Shown here in pieces: positions 24,916 through 33,980 of a stretch of 61,433 bases of DNA. The stretch is from Planotetraspora thailandica (lineage in GTDB: Bacteria; Actinomycetota; Actinomycetes; Streptosporangiales; Streptosporangiaceae). The notes under the pieces were generated by a model, which saw nothing but the letters and a program-made list of their open reading frames with translations, was not told where the DNA came from and made no database searches. The position numbers were made by a program, and so were the translations under genes. Numbering within the stretch: position 1 is the stretch's first letter; each line of letters begins with the position of its first letter. The DNA is taken from positions 1 through 61,433 of the forward strand of contig NZ_BOOR01000059.1 in assembly GCF_016863335.1 (NCBI RefSeq). The letters run 5' to 3'.

Positions 24916-25992
24916 TCAGAGCACCGCCGCCCTGACCGTGAGGACGTCGGGGAGGTGGCGGGCGATGAGCGTCCACGTCTGGCCGCCGTCGGCGGAGCCG
25001 TACACCTCGCCGTCGCGTGTGCCGAAGAAGACGCCGGCGTCACCGGCGACCATGGCGTCCCGCAGCACGGATGAATGCACCGGCTCGTCCGGCAGGCCGT
25101 CGGACAGGCCCTTCCAGTCCGCTCCTGCGTCGTCGCTGCGATAGACGTTGTAGCGGTGGTCGACCGGGGTGCGGTCGACGTCGCCGTGCAAGGGGAAGAC
25201 GTAGACGGTGTCGGGGTCCCCGGAGTGCACGGCGATGGGGAAGCCGAAGTCGGAGGGCAGCCCGGCGCCGATGTCGGTCCAGGTGCCGCCGAAGTCGTCG
25301 GAGCGGTACACCCCGAAGTGGTGCTGGAGGAACAGCCGCTCCGGCCGGGCCGGATGCTGGGCGACCTTGTGCACGCACTGGCCGAACTCCGGGTACTGCG
25401 CGCCTTCGGGCAGGAAGGGCGCCCGGATGTTGTGGTTGGCCGGCTCCCACGAGGCGCCGCCGTCGTCGCTGCGGAAGAACCCGACCGCCGACGCGGCCAC
25501 CGCGATGCGCCGGGGGTCAGAGGCGTGGGGGATGACGGTGTGCAGGCACAGCCCGCCGCCTCCCGGCTGCCATTCAGGCCGTGTGGGGTGGTCCCAGAGC
25601 CCTTCTACCAGGCGATAGGTGGCGCCGCCGTCCTCCGAGCGCCAGAGGGAGGCGGGCTCCGCGCCCGCCCACACCACGCCGGGTTCCGACGGCGAGGGTT
25701 GCAGCTGCCACACCCGGGCGAGCGTGGCGCCGGTGTGCTCGGGGAACGCGATGGGCGGAGTCTTCGCCTCCTCCCAGGTTCGCCCGAGGTCGTCGGACCA
25801 CATGACGGACGGGCCGAAATGGCCGTATTCGATGCCGGCCAGGACCCGTGGGACGTCCCCACGGGTGTCGATGGCTACCGACGGCACACCGATGGTGGAG
25901 AAACGCACGGGGTCCACCTCGAACGGCCCGCCGCCGGATGAGCGTGCGAGGAACAGTCCCTTCCGTGTCCCGATCGCGAGCAGGGCTTCCAT
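24916..25992 (-). CDS. BNR/sialidase-like beta-propeller protein
   Basis: The 358-residue cytosolic protein of the WD40/YVTN/BNR type starts MEALLAIGTRKGLFLARSS. It repeats a blade motif with Asp-box-like cores: SDDLGRTWEE, SEDGGATYRL, SDDGGASWEP, SDDFGGTWTD, SDDAGADWKG, SADGGQTWTL, about six blades. No signal peptide or sialidase catalytic Arg triad is evident, so a true sialidase is unlikely. GGGAGGTGCTC precedes the ATG. It is followed by a MoaD-like gene on the same strand. Confidence 0.8.
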   Translation of the reverse strand: MEALLAIGTRKGLFLARSSGGGPFEVDPVRFSTIGVPSVAIDTRGDVPRVLAGIEYGHFGPSVMWSDDLGRTWEEAKTPPIAFPEHTGATLARVWQLQPSPSEPGVVWAGAEPASLWRSEDGGATYRLVEGLWDHPTRPEWQPGGGGLCLHTVIPHASDPRRIAVAASAVGFFRSDDGGASWEPANHNIRAPFLPEGAQYPEFGQCVHKVAQHPARPERLFLQHHFGVYRSDDFGGTWTDIGAGLPSDFGFPIAVHSGDPDTVYVFPLHGDVDRTPVDHRYNVYRSDDAGADWKGLSDGLPDEPVHSSVLRDAMVAGDAGVFFGTRDGEVYGSADGGQTWTLIARHLPDVLTVRAAVL

Positions 25993-26096
25993 GAGCACCT
26001 CCCAGGACTCTCGTAGGGGCTATCGTGCCAGGCGGCACGCGGCCGGTCAGGGAGATCCGTCAGGAGACCGATATGTCCGCTCTGTGGAGGGCTGAA

Positions 26097-27212
26097 CTAG
26101 GGCTCTCCCTGGATGGTGTCGCGGTGGATCCTGCACAGGGGCACTCCGGAGGCCTGTAACCGCTGGACCGTCATGTTCACCATCGAGGAGGGGCCGCAGA
26201 CGTAGACCTCGTGCTCGGCCCACGAGTGGAACCGGTCCATGACGTCGGGCAGGGAGCCGCGCATCCCGTCGAAGGCGCTCTCGTCGGAGACCACAGGAAG
26301 CACGCGCAGCCACGGGAAACTCGACTCCATCCGGATGAGGTCCTGCATGTCGTAGAGCTCCGACGCGCGCCTGACGCCGTGGAGGAGGTGGATGTTGGGC
26401 CGGCGGCCCGAGGCGATGACGTGCTCGACGATGGCCTTCAGCGGCGCAAGGCCCGTGCCTCCCGCGACGAACAACAGGTCCCGGTCGGTCTCGACCGGCA
26501 CCATCGTGCCGACGGGCGGGCCGAGCAGGATCTGGTCGCCGATGCGGGTGTGCTGCACCAGCGCCGAGCTCACCCAGCCGCCGGGGACGGCCCGCACGTG
26601 CAGGCGCAGCGTGTTGTCCTCACGCGGAGCGTTGGCGATGGAGAAGGTCCGCCAGACCCGCGGCCACCTGGCTGTCTGCACGGTGACGTACTGCCCGGGG
26701 GTGAAGGTCATGTGCTGGCCCGGCCGTACGGTGATGACCGCGATGTCGCGGGTGCGGCGGTCGTGGTCGACGACCTCGGCGAGCCACCAGGGCGGCGCTA
26801 GCCCGGCGTCGGCGGTGGCCGCCTTGATCATGGCCTCCGAGGCCATGCCGTACGCGGCGACCCAGGCCGCTTCGATCTCGGCCGTCCACGCGTCGCCGGC
26901 GAAGTGCTTGATCGTGGCGATCAGGGCCTTGCCCACGGCGGTGTAGTGCTCGTCGGAGACACCGTATTTCCGGTGGTCGCGCCCGAGCTGCGCGAGATAC
27001 GCCGAAAGGCCGTCGGGGCTGTCGAGCAGCCAGACGATCCGCGTGAGCGCCTTGAAAAGGCGGTCGCGCTGCATGTCCATCGCAGGAGGAAACATCGCCC
27101 GCAGTTGCGGGCTCTCCGCGAACAACCGCCCGTAGAAAAACGCCGCGGCCTTCCCCGCGACGGGCTCGATGACGGAGAAGCTCTCTTTGACGAGGCGCGG
27201 ATTAAGCGACAT
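26097..27212 (-). CDS. Flavohemoglobin-like protein (globin plus FAD/NAD reductase)
   Basis: The 371-residue protein has an N-terminal globin domain (1-135) with the proximal His in LGRDHRKYGV near residue 75 and the B-helix FFYGRLF Tyr. It is followed by a ferredoxin-reductase module: FAD motif RTFSIANAP near 190, nucleotide motif GGTGLAPLKAIVE near 250 and CGPSSMV near 345. It would use NAD(P)H to detoxify nitric oxide to nitrate, or reduce other heme ligands, in the cytosol. The FAD motif has F in place of the usual Tyr of RxYS. It is a single gene with a long upstream gap. Confidence 0.9.
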   Translation of the reverse strand: MSLNPRLVKESFSVIEPVAGKAAAFFYGRLFAESPQLRAMFPPAMDMQRDRLFKALTRIVWLLDSPDGLSAYLAQLGRDHRKYGVSDEHYTAVGKALIATIKHFAGDAWTAEIEAAWVAAYGMASEAMIKAATADAGLAPPWWLAEVVDHDRRTRDIAVITVRPGQHMTFTPGQYVTVQTARWPRVWRTFSIANAPREDNTLRLHVRAVPGGWVSSALVQHTRIGDQILLGPPVGTMVPVETDRDLLFVAGGTGLAPLKAIVEHVIASGRRPNIHLLHGVRRASELYDMQDLIRMESSFPWLRVLPVVSDESAFDGMRGSLPDVMDRFHSWAEHEVYVCGPSSMVNMTVQRLQASGVPLCRIHRDTIQGEP

Positions 27213-27516
27213 CTAATGTGTCCCACCCTTGGGACCGGACCTGCTCCGGTCTTGTCGATCCACCTCCTGACGACTCCGGGTGATGAGCGGCGGCGGCCCC
27301 GGCTCAACCGCGCTCATTCCGGAGTCTCGCACTCGCAGCAGGACGTCACAACCGTTTCGCCACAAGGCGGACGAAGGCGCACCGATTGTGATTGTGCGGT
27401 AATGCACTGTAATCAGGGATGTTCTGGTGCGGGAGTGAATACTGAGATAATTGAGACAAAGGAGAATTCGGCTGTGCCATTAAGGGTGCGCCGATTTGCA
27501 GCCCCGGGGAGATCGC
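27213..27516. other. Non-coding interval between flavohemoglobin and amidotransferase-like genes
   Basis: This 304-bp divergent region has no supported gene. It is less GC-rich from about 27380 to 27480, with several TTGTG and TAAT elements that could serve both promoters. No single -35/-10 pair or inverted repeat is convincing. An AAGGAG run near 27460 precedes a GTG whose frame is only a shadow of the next gene. Confidence 0.4.
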
Positions 27517-28212
27517 ATGGCGCGTCCGCTCGTTGGCATCACCACCTACCTCGAGGCCGCCCGGTGGAGCGTCTGGGTGCGGGAGGCGGCCGTCTCGCCC
27601 CAGGCCTACGCGGTCGCGGTGGAAAAGGCGGGCGGATCACCGGTCCTGCTGCCCCCCACCAGCGCCGCGTCCGTCCCCGAATACGTGCGCGGGCTCGACG
27701 GCATCGTGCTCGCCGGCGGGGTCGAGATCTCGCCCACCCTGTACGGCGAGGCCCCCGGCGAGCGGTACGACGAGCGGTTCGGCGAGCCGCAGGCCCATCG
27801 CGACCGGTTCGATCTGGCCCTGGCCCGGGCGGCGGTGGAGTCCGACCTTCCGGTGCTCGGCGTCTCCCGGGGCATGCACGTGCTCAACGTCTCCCAGGGC
27901 GGCACGCTCATCCCGTGGCTGCCCGAGGTCGTGGCCCACGACCGGCACGAGACGGCCAGGCACCAGATCACCGTGAGCATCTCCAGCAAGGTCGGCAAGG
28001 CGGTCGGCGACCATGCCGAGGTCACCGGGGCGCACCGGCAGGGCCTGCGGCGACTCGGCACGGGCGTGCAGGCCGTGGCCTGGGCCGACGACCAGATCGT
28101 CGAGGCGATCGAGATGCCGGGCCGCCGGTTCGCCGTCGGCGTCCAGTGGCATCCCGAGCGCGGCACGGACATCAGCCTCTACGAGGCGCTCGTCGAGGCC
28201 GCCCGGCCGTGA
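27517..28212 (+). CDS. Gamma-glutamyl-GABA hydrolase-like (C26) protein with Cys-to-Ser nucleophile
   Basis: The 231-residue class I glutamine-amidotransferase fold is closest to PuuD/peptidase C26. The start [28 protein letters not shown] near 65, LYGEAPGE and QWHPE near 215 match the family. At the nucleophile elbow, where PuuD proteins have a GxCRG-type motif, this protein reads [12 protein letters not shown] near residue 115, so the catalytic Cys is Ser (codon TCC). It may be inactive, have a Ser-dependent activity, or serve as a binding protein. GGGGAG precedes the ATG. It is followed closely by an enoyl-CoA hydratase gene. Confidence 0.85.
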   Translation: MARPLVGITTYLEAARWSVWVREAAVSPQAYAVAVEKAGGSPVLLPPTSAASVPEYVRGLDGIVLAGGVEISPTLYGEAPGERYDERFGEPQAHRDRFDLALARAAVESDLPVLGVSRGMHVLNVSQGGTLIPWLPEVVAHDRHETARHQITVSISSKVGKAVGDHAEVTGAHRQGLRRLGTGVQAVAWADDQIVEAIEMPGRRFAVGVQWHPERGTDISLYEALVEAARP

Positions 28213-28243
28213 CCGTTCCCTCACCGGTAGGTGCGCGGTTAGC

Positions 28244-29035
28244 GTGCCAGAGGTGAGGGACTACGAGAAACTCAAGATCGACTGGCCTGCCGAGGGCGTG
28301 CTGCGGATCGTCGTCAGCGCACCCGGCAGGCTGAACGCCGTCGATCGCACCGGGCACCGGGAGCTCGCGGAGGTCTGGCGTGACGCCGACGCCGACGACC
28401 GGGTCCGCGCGGTGGTCGTCCGCGGGGAGGGCGAGGCGTTCTCCGCCGGCGGCGACCTTTCGATGATCGAGGAGATGACGCGCGACCACGCGACCCGCAT
28501 GCGCGTGTTCACCGAGGCCCGCGACATCGTCTACAACCTGATCAACTGCTCCAAGCCGGTGGTGTCGGCCATCCAGGGGCCGGCGGTCGGGGCCGGGCTC
28601 GCGGTCGCGCTGCTGGCCGACGTCTCCGTGGCCGGCCGTACGGCACGGGTGATCGACGGGCACACCCGGCTGGGGGTCGCGGCGGGCGACCACGCGGCGA
28701 TCGTCTGGCCGCTGCTGTGCGGCATGGCCAAGGCGAAATATCACCTGCTGCTGTGCGAACCCGTCACGGGTGAGCAGGCCGAGGCGATGGGCCTGGTCAG
28801 CCTCTGCGTGGACGACGACCAGGTGCACGAGCGGGCGCTGGAGATCGCGGGCAGGCTCGCGGCGGGGTCGGCCGAGGCGATCAGGCTCACCAAATACGCG
28901 CTGAACAACTGGCTGAGGCTGGCAGGGCCGTCCTTCGACGCCTCCCTGGCCATGGAGTTCCTCGGTTTCACCGGACCGGACGTGGCCGAGGGAGTGGCGG
29001 CCGTGCGCGGCAGGCGCCCGCCCCGGTTCACGTGA
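28244..29035 (+). CDS. Enoyl-CoA hydratase/isomerase family protein
   Basis: The 263-residue crotonase-fold protein shows the oxyanion-hole block [14 protein letters not shown] near residue 65, the second block [18 protein letters not shown] near 110 and the [12 protein letters not shown] region. It probably hydrates or isomerises an acyl-CoA in fatty- or amino-acid breakdown. The GTG at 28244 ([10 protein letters not shown]) is taken as start. The stop is 4 bp from that of the convergent SRPBCC gene. The exact substrate cannot be told. Confidence 0.85.
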   Translation: MPEVRDYEKLKIDWPAEGVLRIVVSAPGRLNAVDRTGHRELAEVWRDADADDRVRAVVVRGEGEAFSAGGDLSMIEEMTRDHATRMRVFTEARDIVYNLINCSKPVVSAIQGPAVGAGLAVALLADVSVAGRTARVIDGHTRLGVAAGDHAAIVWPLLCGMAKAKYHLLLCEPVTGEQAEAMGLVSLCVDDDQVHERALEIAGRLAAGSAEAIRLTKYALNNWLRLAGPSFDASLAMEFLGFTGPDVAEGVAAVRGRRPPRFT

Positions 29036-29039
29036 CCGG

Positions 29040-29462
29040 TCACCGGAACCGCGTGCGCAGCGACTCCAGGCCGGGGCCGAAGACCCGGCGCGAGAGGATC
29101 TTCGCGGCCTCGGCCGGGTCGGCGGAGTCGTAGACGGCGTACCACTCCACGAACGCTTCGCCGCTGCTGGTCACCGGCGCCACCCGGTAGGTGGCCTGAT
29201 AACCCGAGACCGGCAGCGGAGACTCCACGATCTCGTACGTCAGCGACCGCCCGCCCTCGTCCAGGGCCAGCAACCGCTCGCGGAACGGCGTGCCGAATCC
29301 CTCGATCCGGCGCACCGCCCCCGGAACGGGCGCGTAGCCCTCCTCGATCTCACAGGAGGCCACACCGGGCAGCCATTCTGCGAGATTGCCGAAGTCGCGC
29401 AGGAAGGCCCAGACCGTCCCGGCGTCGGCCGCGACCACCGTGCTCGCGTAGGTCTTCTCCAT
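29040..29462 (-). CDS. SRPBCC (START-like) family protein
   Basis: The 140-residue helix-grip protein begins [32 protein letters not shown], the hallmark N-terminus of polyketide-cyclase/dehydrase-like SRPBCC proteins. It continues with strands including [21 protein letters not shown] and a last helix [18 protein letters not shown]. It would bind a hydrophobic ligand, of unknown identity. The ATG at 29462 is preceded by a G-rich run and suits the conserved start. It lies between acyl-CoA enzymes. Confidence 0.78.
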   Translation of the reverse strand: MEKTYASTVVAADAGTVWAFLRDFGNLAEWLPGVASCEIEEGYAPVPGAVRRIEGFGTPFRERLLALDEGGRSLTYEIVESPLPVSGYQATYRVAPVTSSGEAFVEWYAVYDSADPAEAAKILSRRVFGPGLESLRTRFR

Positions 29463-29557
29463 CGAACCCCCCCGCCCGGACCACACGCCCGAACCACCCG
29501 ACGTTCCGCCGTACGCCGGGAACCTTCCCCGCGTGCGGCCCGCGCAAGGGTGGGAGA

Positions 29558-30739
29558 TCAGAAGCTGCGCGGAAGCCCGAGCACCTGCGTGGCGATGTAG
29601 TTGAGCAGCAGTTCCTCGGTCACGGGGGCGATCCTGCCGATGCGGGCGTCGGCGAGGAGACGCGCCACCGGATACTCCAGCGAGTAGGCCATGCCGCCGT
29701 GGGTCTGGAAGGCGGCGTCCGCGGCCTCCCAGGCCGCCTGCGAGGCCGCGAGTTTCGCGATGTTGGCCTCGGCGGCGCAGGGCAGGTTGTTGTCGAAGGA
29801 CCAGGCCGCCTTGTACAGCATGAGCCTGGCCAGCTCGATCCTGGCCTTCACCTGGGCCAGCGGGAAGGCGATCGCCTGGTTCGACCCGATGGGCCGGCCG
29901 AACACCTCACGCTCCTTGGCGTAGCCGACGCCGGTGCGCAGCGCCACCTCCGCCCCGCCGAGGGCGCTGGCGCCCAGCAGGATGCGCTCGGGGTTCAGCA
30001 CGTCCCAGAGCACCGCGGCGCCCGCGTCCAGCTCGCCCAGGATGGCGGAGGCGGGCACGCGGAGGTCGTCGATGAACACCATGTTGGACGGGGTCGTGTT
30101 GGCCCCCATCTTCGGGATCGGCCGGTACGACAGCCGGCCGGCCGCGACCGCCTCCGGCACGTTGACCAGGAAGACGGTCATGCCCGCGGTGCGCGGCCTG
30201 GCCTCGGCGGCGGGGATCGTCCGGGTGACCAGCAGCATCCAGGTGGCGCGCTGCACGCCGGTGATCCAGATCTTCTGCCCGTTGACGACGTAGTCGGAGC
30301 CGTCCCGCCGGGCGAAGGTGGAGATCGCGAGCGAGTTGGACCCGGCGTCGGGCTCGGTGAGGGCGAAACATGTCTCGATCTCGCCGGTCGCCAGCTTCGG
30401 CAGCAGCTCGGCCTTCTGCTCCGCCGAGCCGTGCCTGGACAGGGTCATCGCGCCGAAACCGGGTGTCAGCACGTAGGTGAACGCCGAGCCGCCCGCCGAC
30501 CCCGACGCCGACAGCGTCTCGGTGGCGACGGCCAGCTCCAGCAGCCCCTGCCCCGCTCCGCCGTACTCCTCGGGTACGGCCAGGCCGAGCCAGCCGCCCT
30601 TGGCGAGCTCGGCCCACACCTCCTCGGGCCAGCGCTTCTCGGCCTCGCAGCGCTCCCAATAGGCCATGTCGTAACGGGAGCAGATGTCGGCGATACCCCG
30701 TTGTACGGCTTGCGCGCTCTCCGGCAGGGAGAAGTCCAT
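29558..30739 (-). CDS. Acyl-CoA dehydrogenase
   Basis: The 393-residue flavoenzyme of the acyl-CoA dehydrogenase family contains the FAD-binding signature FALTEPDAGSNSLA near 125, the WITGVQ region and the C-terminal AFQTHGGMAYSLEYPVAR near 350. The general base seems to be in the family's usual place, but I cannot assign it. It oxidises an acyl-CoA and passes electrons to ETF. The ATG at 30739 (MDFSLPESAQ) is chosen because GGAG lies 7 nt upstream. It is in a fatty-acid/acyl-CoA context with the crotonase gene. Confidence 0.9.
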   Translation of the reverse strand: MDFSLPESAQAVQRGIADICSRYDMAYWERCEAEKRWPEEVWAELAKGGWLGLAVPEEYGGAGQGLLELAVATETLSASGSAGGSAFTYVLTPGFGAMTLSRHGSAEQKAELLPKLATGEIETCFALTEPDAGSNSLAISTFARRDGSDYVVNGQKIWITGVQRATWMLLVTRTIPAAEARPRTAGMTVFLVNVPEAVAAGRLSYRPIPKMGANTTPSNMVFIDDLRVPASAILGELDAGAAVLWDVLNPERILLGASALGGAEVALRTGVGYAKEREVFGRPIGSNQAIAFPLAQVKARIELARLMLYKAAWSFDNNLPCAAEANIAKLAASQAAWEAADAAFQTHGGMAYSLEYPVARLLADARIGRIAPVTEELLLNYIATQVLGLPRSF

Positions 30740-30861
30740 AAGCGTCTCCATTTCCTGGTCGCGCGTCATAGTAGAACGAAGTGATCTCCAAATCACCGGG
30801 GTGCGCGGAGCCGGGAGACGAGGGCCGAGCGCCGTTCAGCGGCGCGCCTATGTCCAGGGCC

Positions 30862-30912
30862 CAGTGGCGGGGCTCAGTGGCGAGGCTCAAGTGGCGGGAC
30901 TCAGTGGCGAGG
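30862..30912. repeat. Four tandem 13-14-bp repeats (CAGTGGCG(G/A)GGCT)
   Basis: Units at 30862-30874, 30875-30887, 30888-30901 and 30902-30912 (last truncated) share the core CA(A)GTGGCG(G/A)G. The array abuts and enters the 3' end of the methyltransferase gene, whose stop codon lies at 30901-30903. It looks like slippage-prone DNA or a small recent duplication. Confidence 0.7.
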
Positions 30913-31491
30913 CCGCCTCGCGTGGTAGACGAACGCGGGCGGGATGTTGCGCCAGACGGTGCGCCCGGGCACGACCTCCTCGAACGCCGAGCTCAGCGCG
31001 GAACGGAAGCGCAGGGCGGGGGGCAGCACCCGCGCGTGCATGTACGAGAACGTGGTGAACGCCCCGCCGGGCGACAGCGCGTCGACGACCGCGCGCAGCA
31101 ACGTCGACTGATGGGAGTCGGAAAATGCGGCCCACGGCAGCCCGCTGACGATCACGTCGGCGGACGCCACGCCGCGGTCGGTCAGCAGTTTGGGAAGCCG
31201 GGCCGCGTCGTCGACCACGACCTCGACACCCGGATGGGCGGCGGCGAGGGGACCGGCGAAGCGCGGGTTGATCTCTACGGCCACGTGCCGCCCCCGCCCG
31301 CCCAGGCGGCGCTGGATCTCGGCGGTGAACGGTCCCGTCCCCGGTCCGAGCTCGACCACCATCGGGTTGCCGCGCTCCGGGACGGGCACGCAGACCGCCG
31401 AGGAGAGGCGGCGGGAGCTCGGCGCCACCGCGCCCGTCGTCGCCGGGGCGCGGAGGAACTGACTGAAGAAGGTCCCTGACTCGTTGGCCAT
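30901..31491 (-). CDS. Class I SAM-dependent methyltransferase (PmtA-like)
   Basis: The 196-residue methyltransferase has the SAM motif VVELGPGTGPFTAEI near residue 46, an acidic ligand in VAVEINPRF, DDAARLP, and GLPWAAF as motif IV. Short proteins of this form (phospholipid N-methyltransferase/rRNA dimethylase-like) start with a region such as FFSQFLRAPATTGAVAPSS, as here. It may methylate a lipid or small molecule; the substrate is unknown. The gene is divergent from the histidine kinase gene 130 bp away. Confidence 0.8.
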   Translation of the reverse strand: MANESGTFFSQFLRAPATTGAVAPSSRRLSSAVCVPVPERGNPMVVELGPGTGPFTAEIQRRLGGRGRHVAVEINPRFAGPLAAAHPGVEVVVDDAARLPKLLTDRGVASADVIVSGLPWAAFSDSHQSTLLRAVVDALSPGGAFTTFSYMHARVLPPALRFRSALSSAFEEVVPGRTVWRNIPPAFVYHARRPRH

Positions 31492-31622
31492 GATCAGAAC
31501 TTAGGGCCGCCTGTACGGCGGCGCGCCCCGTCCTCCGGACCATCTCGTCGGCCAGAAGAAGGAGGGCCCGTCCTCCCTCGGGAGGAAGGGAACCATACGC
31601 CCGCTGCAGATACCGTTCCGGT

Positions 31623-33284
31623 ATGCGGTGGCGCGGAACGGCTCTCGACGTGCTCCTTGCGGCGTGCGGTCTCGTCCTCGACGTACTCGTGACCTGGGGC
31701 CACTGGGGCGGTCCGTCGGCGCCCTGGTGGGCGGCCGTGCTGCTGTGCCTCCTCGCCGGCCTGCCCCTGGGACTGGTACGCGGGTGGCCGGGGCCGGTCG
31801 CGATCTACTTCTCGGTCCTGCTCGTCGTCTGCGACAGGCTCGGTGCCTTCACCACCGACACGGTGCAGATCCTGCTCCCCGTGGCGGTCGGCGTCCTGGC
31901 CCGGGACAAAGGCTGGCGCTGGACCGGGCCTGTGGCGGTCGTCGCGAGCGCCGCGACGGCCGTCAACCTGGCCGACCCCGGCATCGCCTTCACCCGCACC
32001 TCCTGGTTCTACTCGGTCGGTCTCATCGTGTTTCCGCTGCTCATCGGCCGCTACCTGCGCAGCCAGAAGGGGCAGGGCAGGGAGGAGCCCGCGCCTCTGC
32101 TGGACCTGCTGCTGGCCGGCGGCGGCGTGGCCTTCGCCGTGCTCGGCACCTGGCCGGCCTGGGACAGCGGGCGGCCGCCCGTGTGGGCCGTCGGCCTCGG
32201 CGTGATGCTGGCCGGGCTGGCACTGGGCGTGGTCAGGAAACATCCGGGCGCCGTGCTGCTGCTGGAGAGCCTGGTGCTGATGGTGGCCGACCAGTACGCG
32301 CCGAGGACGGGCGGCAGCCTCCAGTTGCTGGTGCTGGTCGCGCTCGGCGTCTTCGCCACCCGGGCGAGCTGGCCGTGGGTGGGCGCGGGTTACCTGCTGA
32401 CCTGCTCCGTCACCGCCATCGTCACGGTCGACGACCACACCGAGATCTCGTCCTTCCGCGTGATCGCCCTGATGGCCATGGTGACCGCCCCCGTGGCGAT
32501 CGGCCGCTACGTCCGCACCCGACAGGACGAGGCCCGTCAGGCGGGGGAGCTGGCCGTCGAGCGGCTGCGCGCCGACCGGCTGGCCGAGCGGGAGCGGATC
32601 GCCCGCGACGTGCACGACATCGTGGCCCACCACGTCGGCGCGATGGTGCTGCGGGCGAGCGCCGCCCAGTACGCCGGGGCGTCCGGGCCCGCCGCCGAGG
32701 CCCTGGCCGACATCAGGGACACCGGCCACCGCGTCCTGGAGGACCTGCGCGGCCTGCTGGCGGTCCTCCGCGATCCCGAGCGCGACGAGCTGTCCTCGGC
32801 GGCGGGCGGGCACGCGCGCGACCTCCTGATGCTGGCCGACCCCGACGACGTCATGCGCGACGCCGTCGCCCGGATGGCCGCCGCCGGGCTGCGGGTGGAC
32901 CTGAACATCGCCACCGAGGCCTTCGCCGCCCCCCTCGTCGTCAGGGCGTCGGCGGCCAGAATCGTCCAGGAGGGGTTGACGAACGTGCTCAAGCACGCAG
33001 GTCCCGAGGCCGCCGCCGAGATCACCGTCGGGATGGAGCCGCGGGCGATGACCGTGGAGGTCCGCAACGGGCCCGGCACCGCCGGGCCGCGGGAGACGCT
33101 TCCCTCGACCGGGCAGGGAATCGCGGGCATGCGCGAGCGGGCCCGCGCCCTCGGCGGCCGCCTGTCGGCCGGGCCCGCGGAAGACGGCGGCTGGCGCCTG
33201 GCCGCGTCGCTGCCCCTGCCCGACCCGAAGGACGGCGCGGACGCCGACCCCGAGTGCCGCTGGACCGCGCGGGGCGCCTCATGA
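31623..33284 (+). CDS. NarL-type sensor histidine kinase
   Basis: The 553-residue membrane kinase has an N-terminal region with about ten hydrophobic helices to residue 300. A HisKA_3 dimerisation domain follows with phospho-acceptor ARDVHDIVAHHVGAM near 335, and a HATPase_c domain (VQEGLTNVLKHAG near 445, GQGIAGMRERARALGG near 500). It is a typical DesK/NarX-type actinomycete sensor. Its stop overlaps the ATG of the response regulator (ATGA). The signal is unknown; the many membrane helices suggest membrane-linked sensing. Confidence 0.9.
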   Translation: MRWRGTALDVLLAACGLVLDVLVTWGHWGGPSAPWWAAVLLCLLAGLPLGLVRGWPGPVAIYFSVLLVVCDRLGAFTTDTVQILLPVAVGVLARDKGWRWTGPVAVVASAATAVNLADPGIAFTRTSWFYSVGLIVFPLLIGRYLRSQKGQGREEPAPLLDLLLAGGGVAFAVLGTWPAWDSGRPPVWAVGLGVMLAGLALGVVRKHPGAVLLLESLVLMVADQYAPRTGGSLQLLVLVALGVFATRASWPWVGAGYLLTCSVTAIVTVDDHTEISSFRVIALMAMVTAPVAIGRYVRTRQDEARQAGELAVERLRADRLAERERIARDVHDIVAHHVGAMVLRASAAQYAGASGPAAEALADIRDTGHRVLEDLRGLLAVLRDPERDELSSAAGGHARDLLMLADPDDVMRDAVARMAAAGLRVDLNIATEAFAAPLVVRASAARIVQEGLTNVLKHAGPEAAAEITVGMEPRAMTVEVRNGPGTAGPRETLPSTGQGIAGMRERARALGGRLSAGPAEDGGWRLAASLPLPDPKDGADADPECRWTARGAS

Positions 33285-33970
33285 TCCGGGTCGTGATCGC
33301 CGACGACCAGGCGCTGGTCAGGGCGGGCGTGCGGATGATGCTGGAGGCGGCAGGCGACATGGAGGTCTGCGGCGAGGCCGCCGACGGCGCCGAGGCCGTC
33401 CACCTGGCCTCCATGCATCGTCCCGACGTGATCCTCATGGACCTGCGCATGCCGCGGGTCGACGGGCTGGAGGCCACCCGGCGCATTCTTGCGGGCGACC
33501 CGGCCGCCAGGATCGTCGTGCTCACCACCTTCTCCGACGACGCGAACCTCTACGCCGCCCTGGGGGCGGGCGCCCTGGGCTTCCTCGTGAAGGACGACCC
33601 TCCTGACCGCATGGTCGACGCCGTACGGCGGGCGGCGGTCGGGGAGCCGCTGCTGGCCCCCTCCCTGTTGCGGCGGGTCGTCCAGCGTGCTTTGGCGGCG
33701 GAGCGCCAGACCGTGCCGCTGCCGGGCGTTCTCACCGAACGAGAGGTGCAGGTGCTCACCCTCGTCGGCATGGGGCTCTCCAACGCCGAGATCGGCGACC
33801 GGCTCCATGTGGGGGTCACGACCGTCAAGAGCCACGTCGCGGCGATCATGGAGAAGCTGGAGCTGCGCAACCGCACCCAGGCCGCCGTCGTGGCGCACCG
33901 ATTCGGCTTGGTGGACGCCGAGTTCAATGCCCTGGAACCGCCTCGCGGCGGGCGGGGAGCCGACATGTAG
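33281..33970 (+). CDS. NarL/FixJ-type response regulator
   Basis: The 229-residue regulator has a receiver domain (IADDQALVRAG, acceptor Asp in VILMDLRMPRVDG near residue 54, LTTF, and conserved Lys in FLVKD). A LuxR-type HTH follows (LTEREVQVLTLVGMGLSNAEIG, VGVTTVKSHV near 195). It is coupled to the upstream kinase by a 4-bp overlap. Targets may include nearby genes, but no binding motif could be named. Confidence 0.92.
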   Translation: MIRVVIADDQALVRAGVRMMLEAAGDMEVCGEAADGAEAVHLASMHRPDVILMDLRMPRVDGLEATRRILAGDPAARIVVLTTFSDDANLYAALGAGALGFLVKDDPPDRMVDAVRRAAVGEPLLAPSLLRRVVQRALAAERQTVPLPGVLTEREVQVLTLVGMGLSNAEIGDRLHVGVTTVKSHVAAIMEKLELRNRTQAAVVAHRFGLVDAEFNALEPPRGGRGADM

Positions 33971-33980
33971 GGTCTGGGGC

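Noticed and set aside
30862-30912. CRISPR-like array
   Set aside because: The units are contiguous 13-14-bp tandem repeats without spacers and no cas genes are near.
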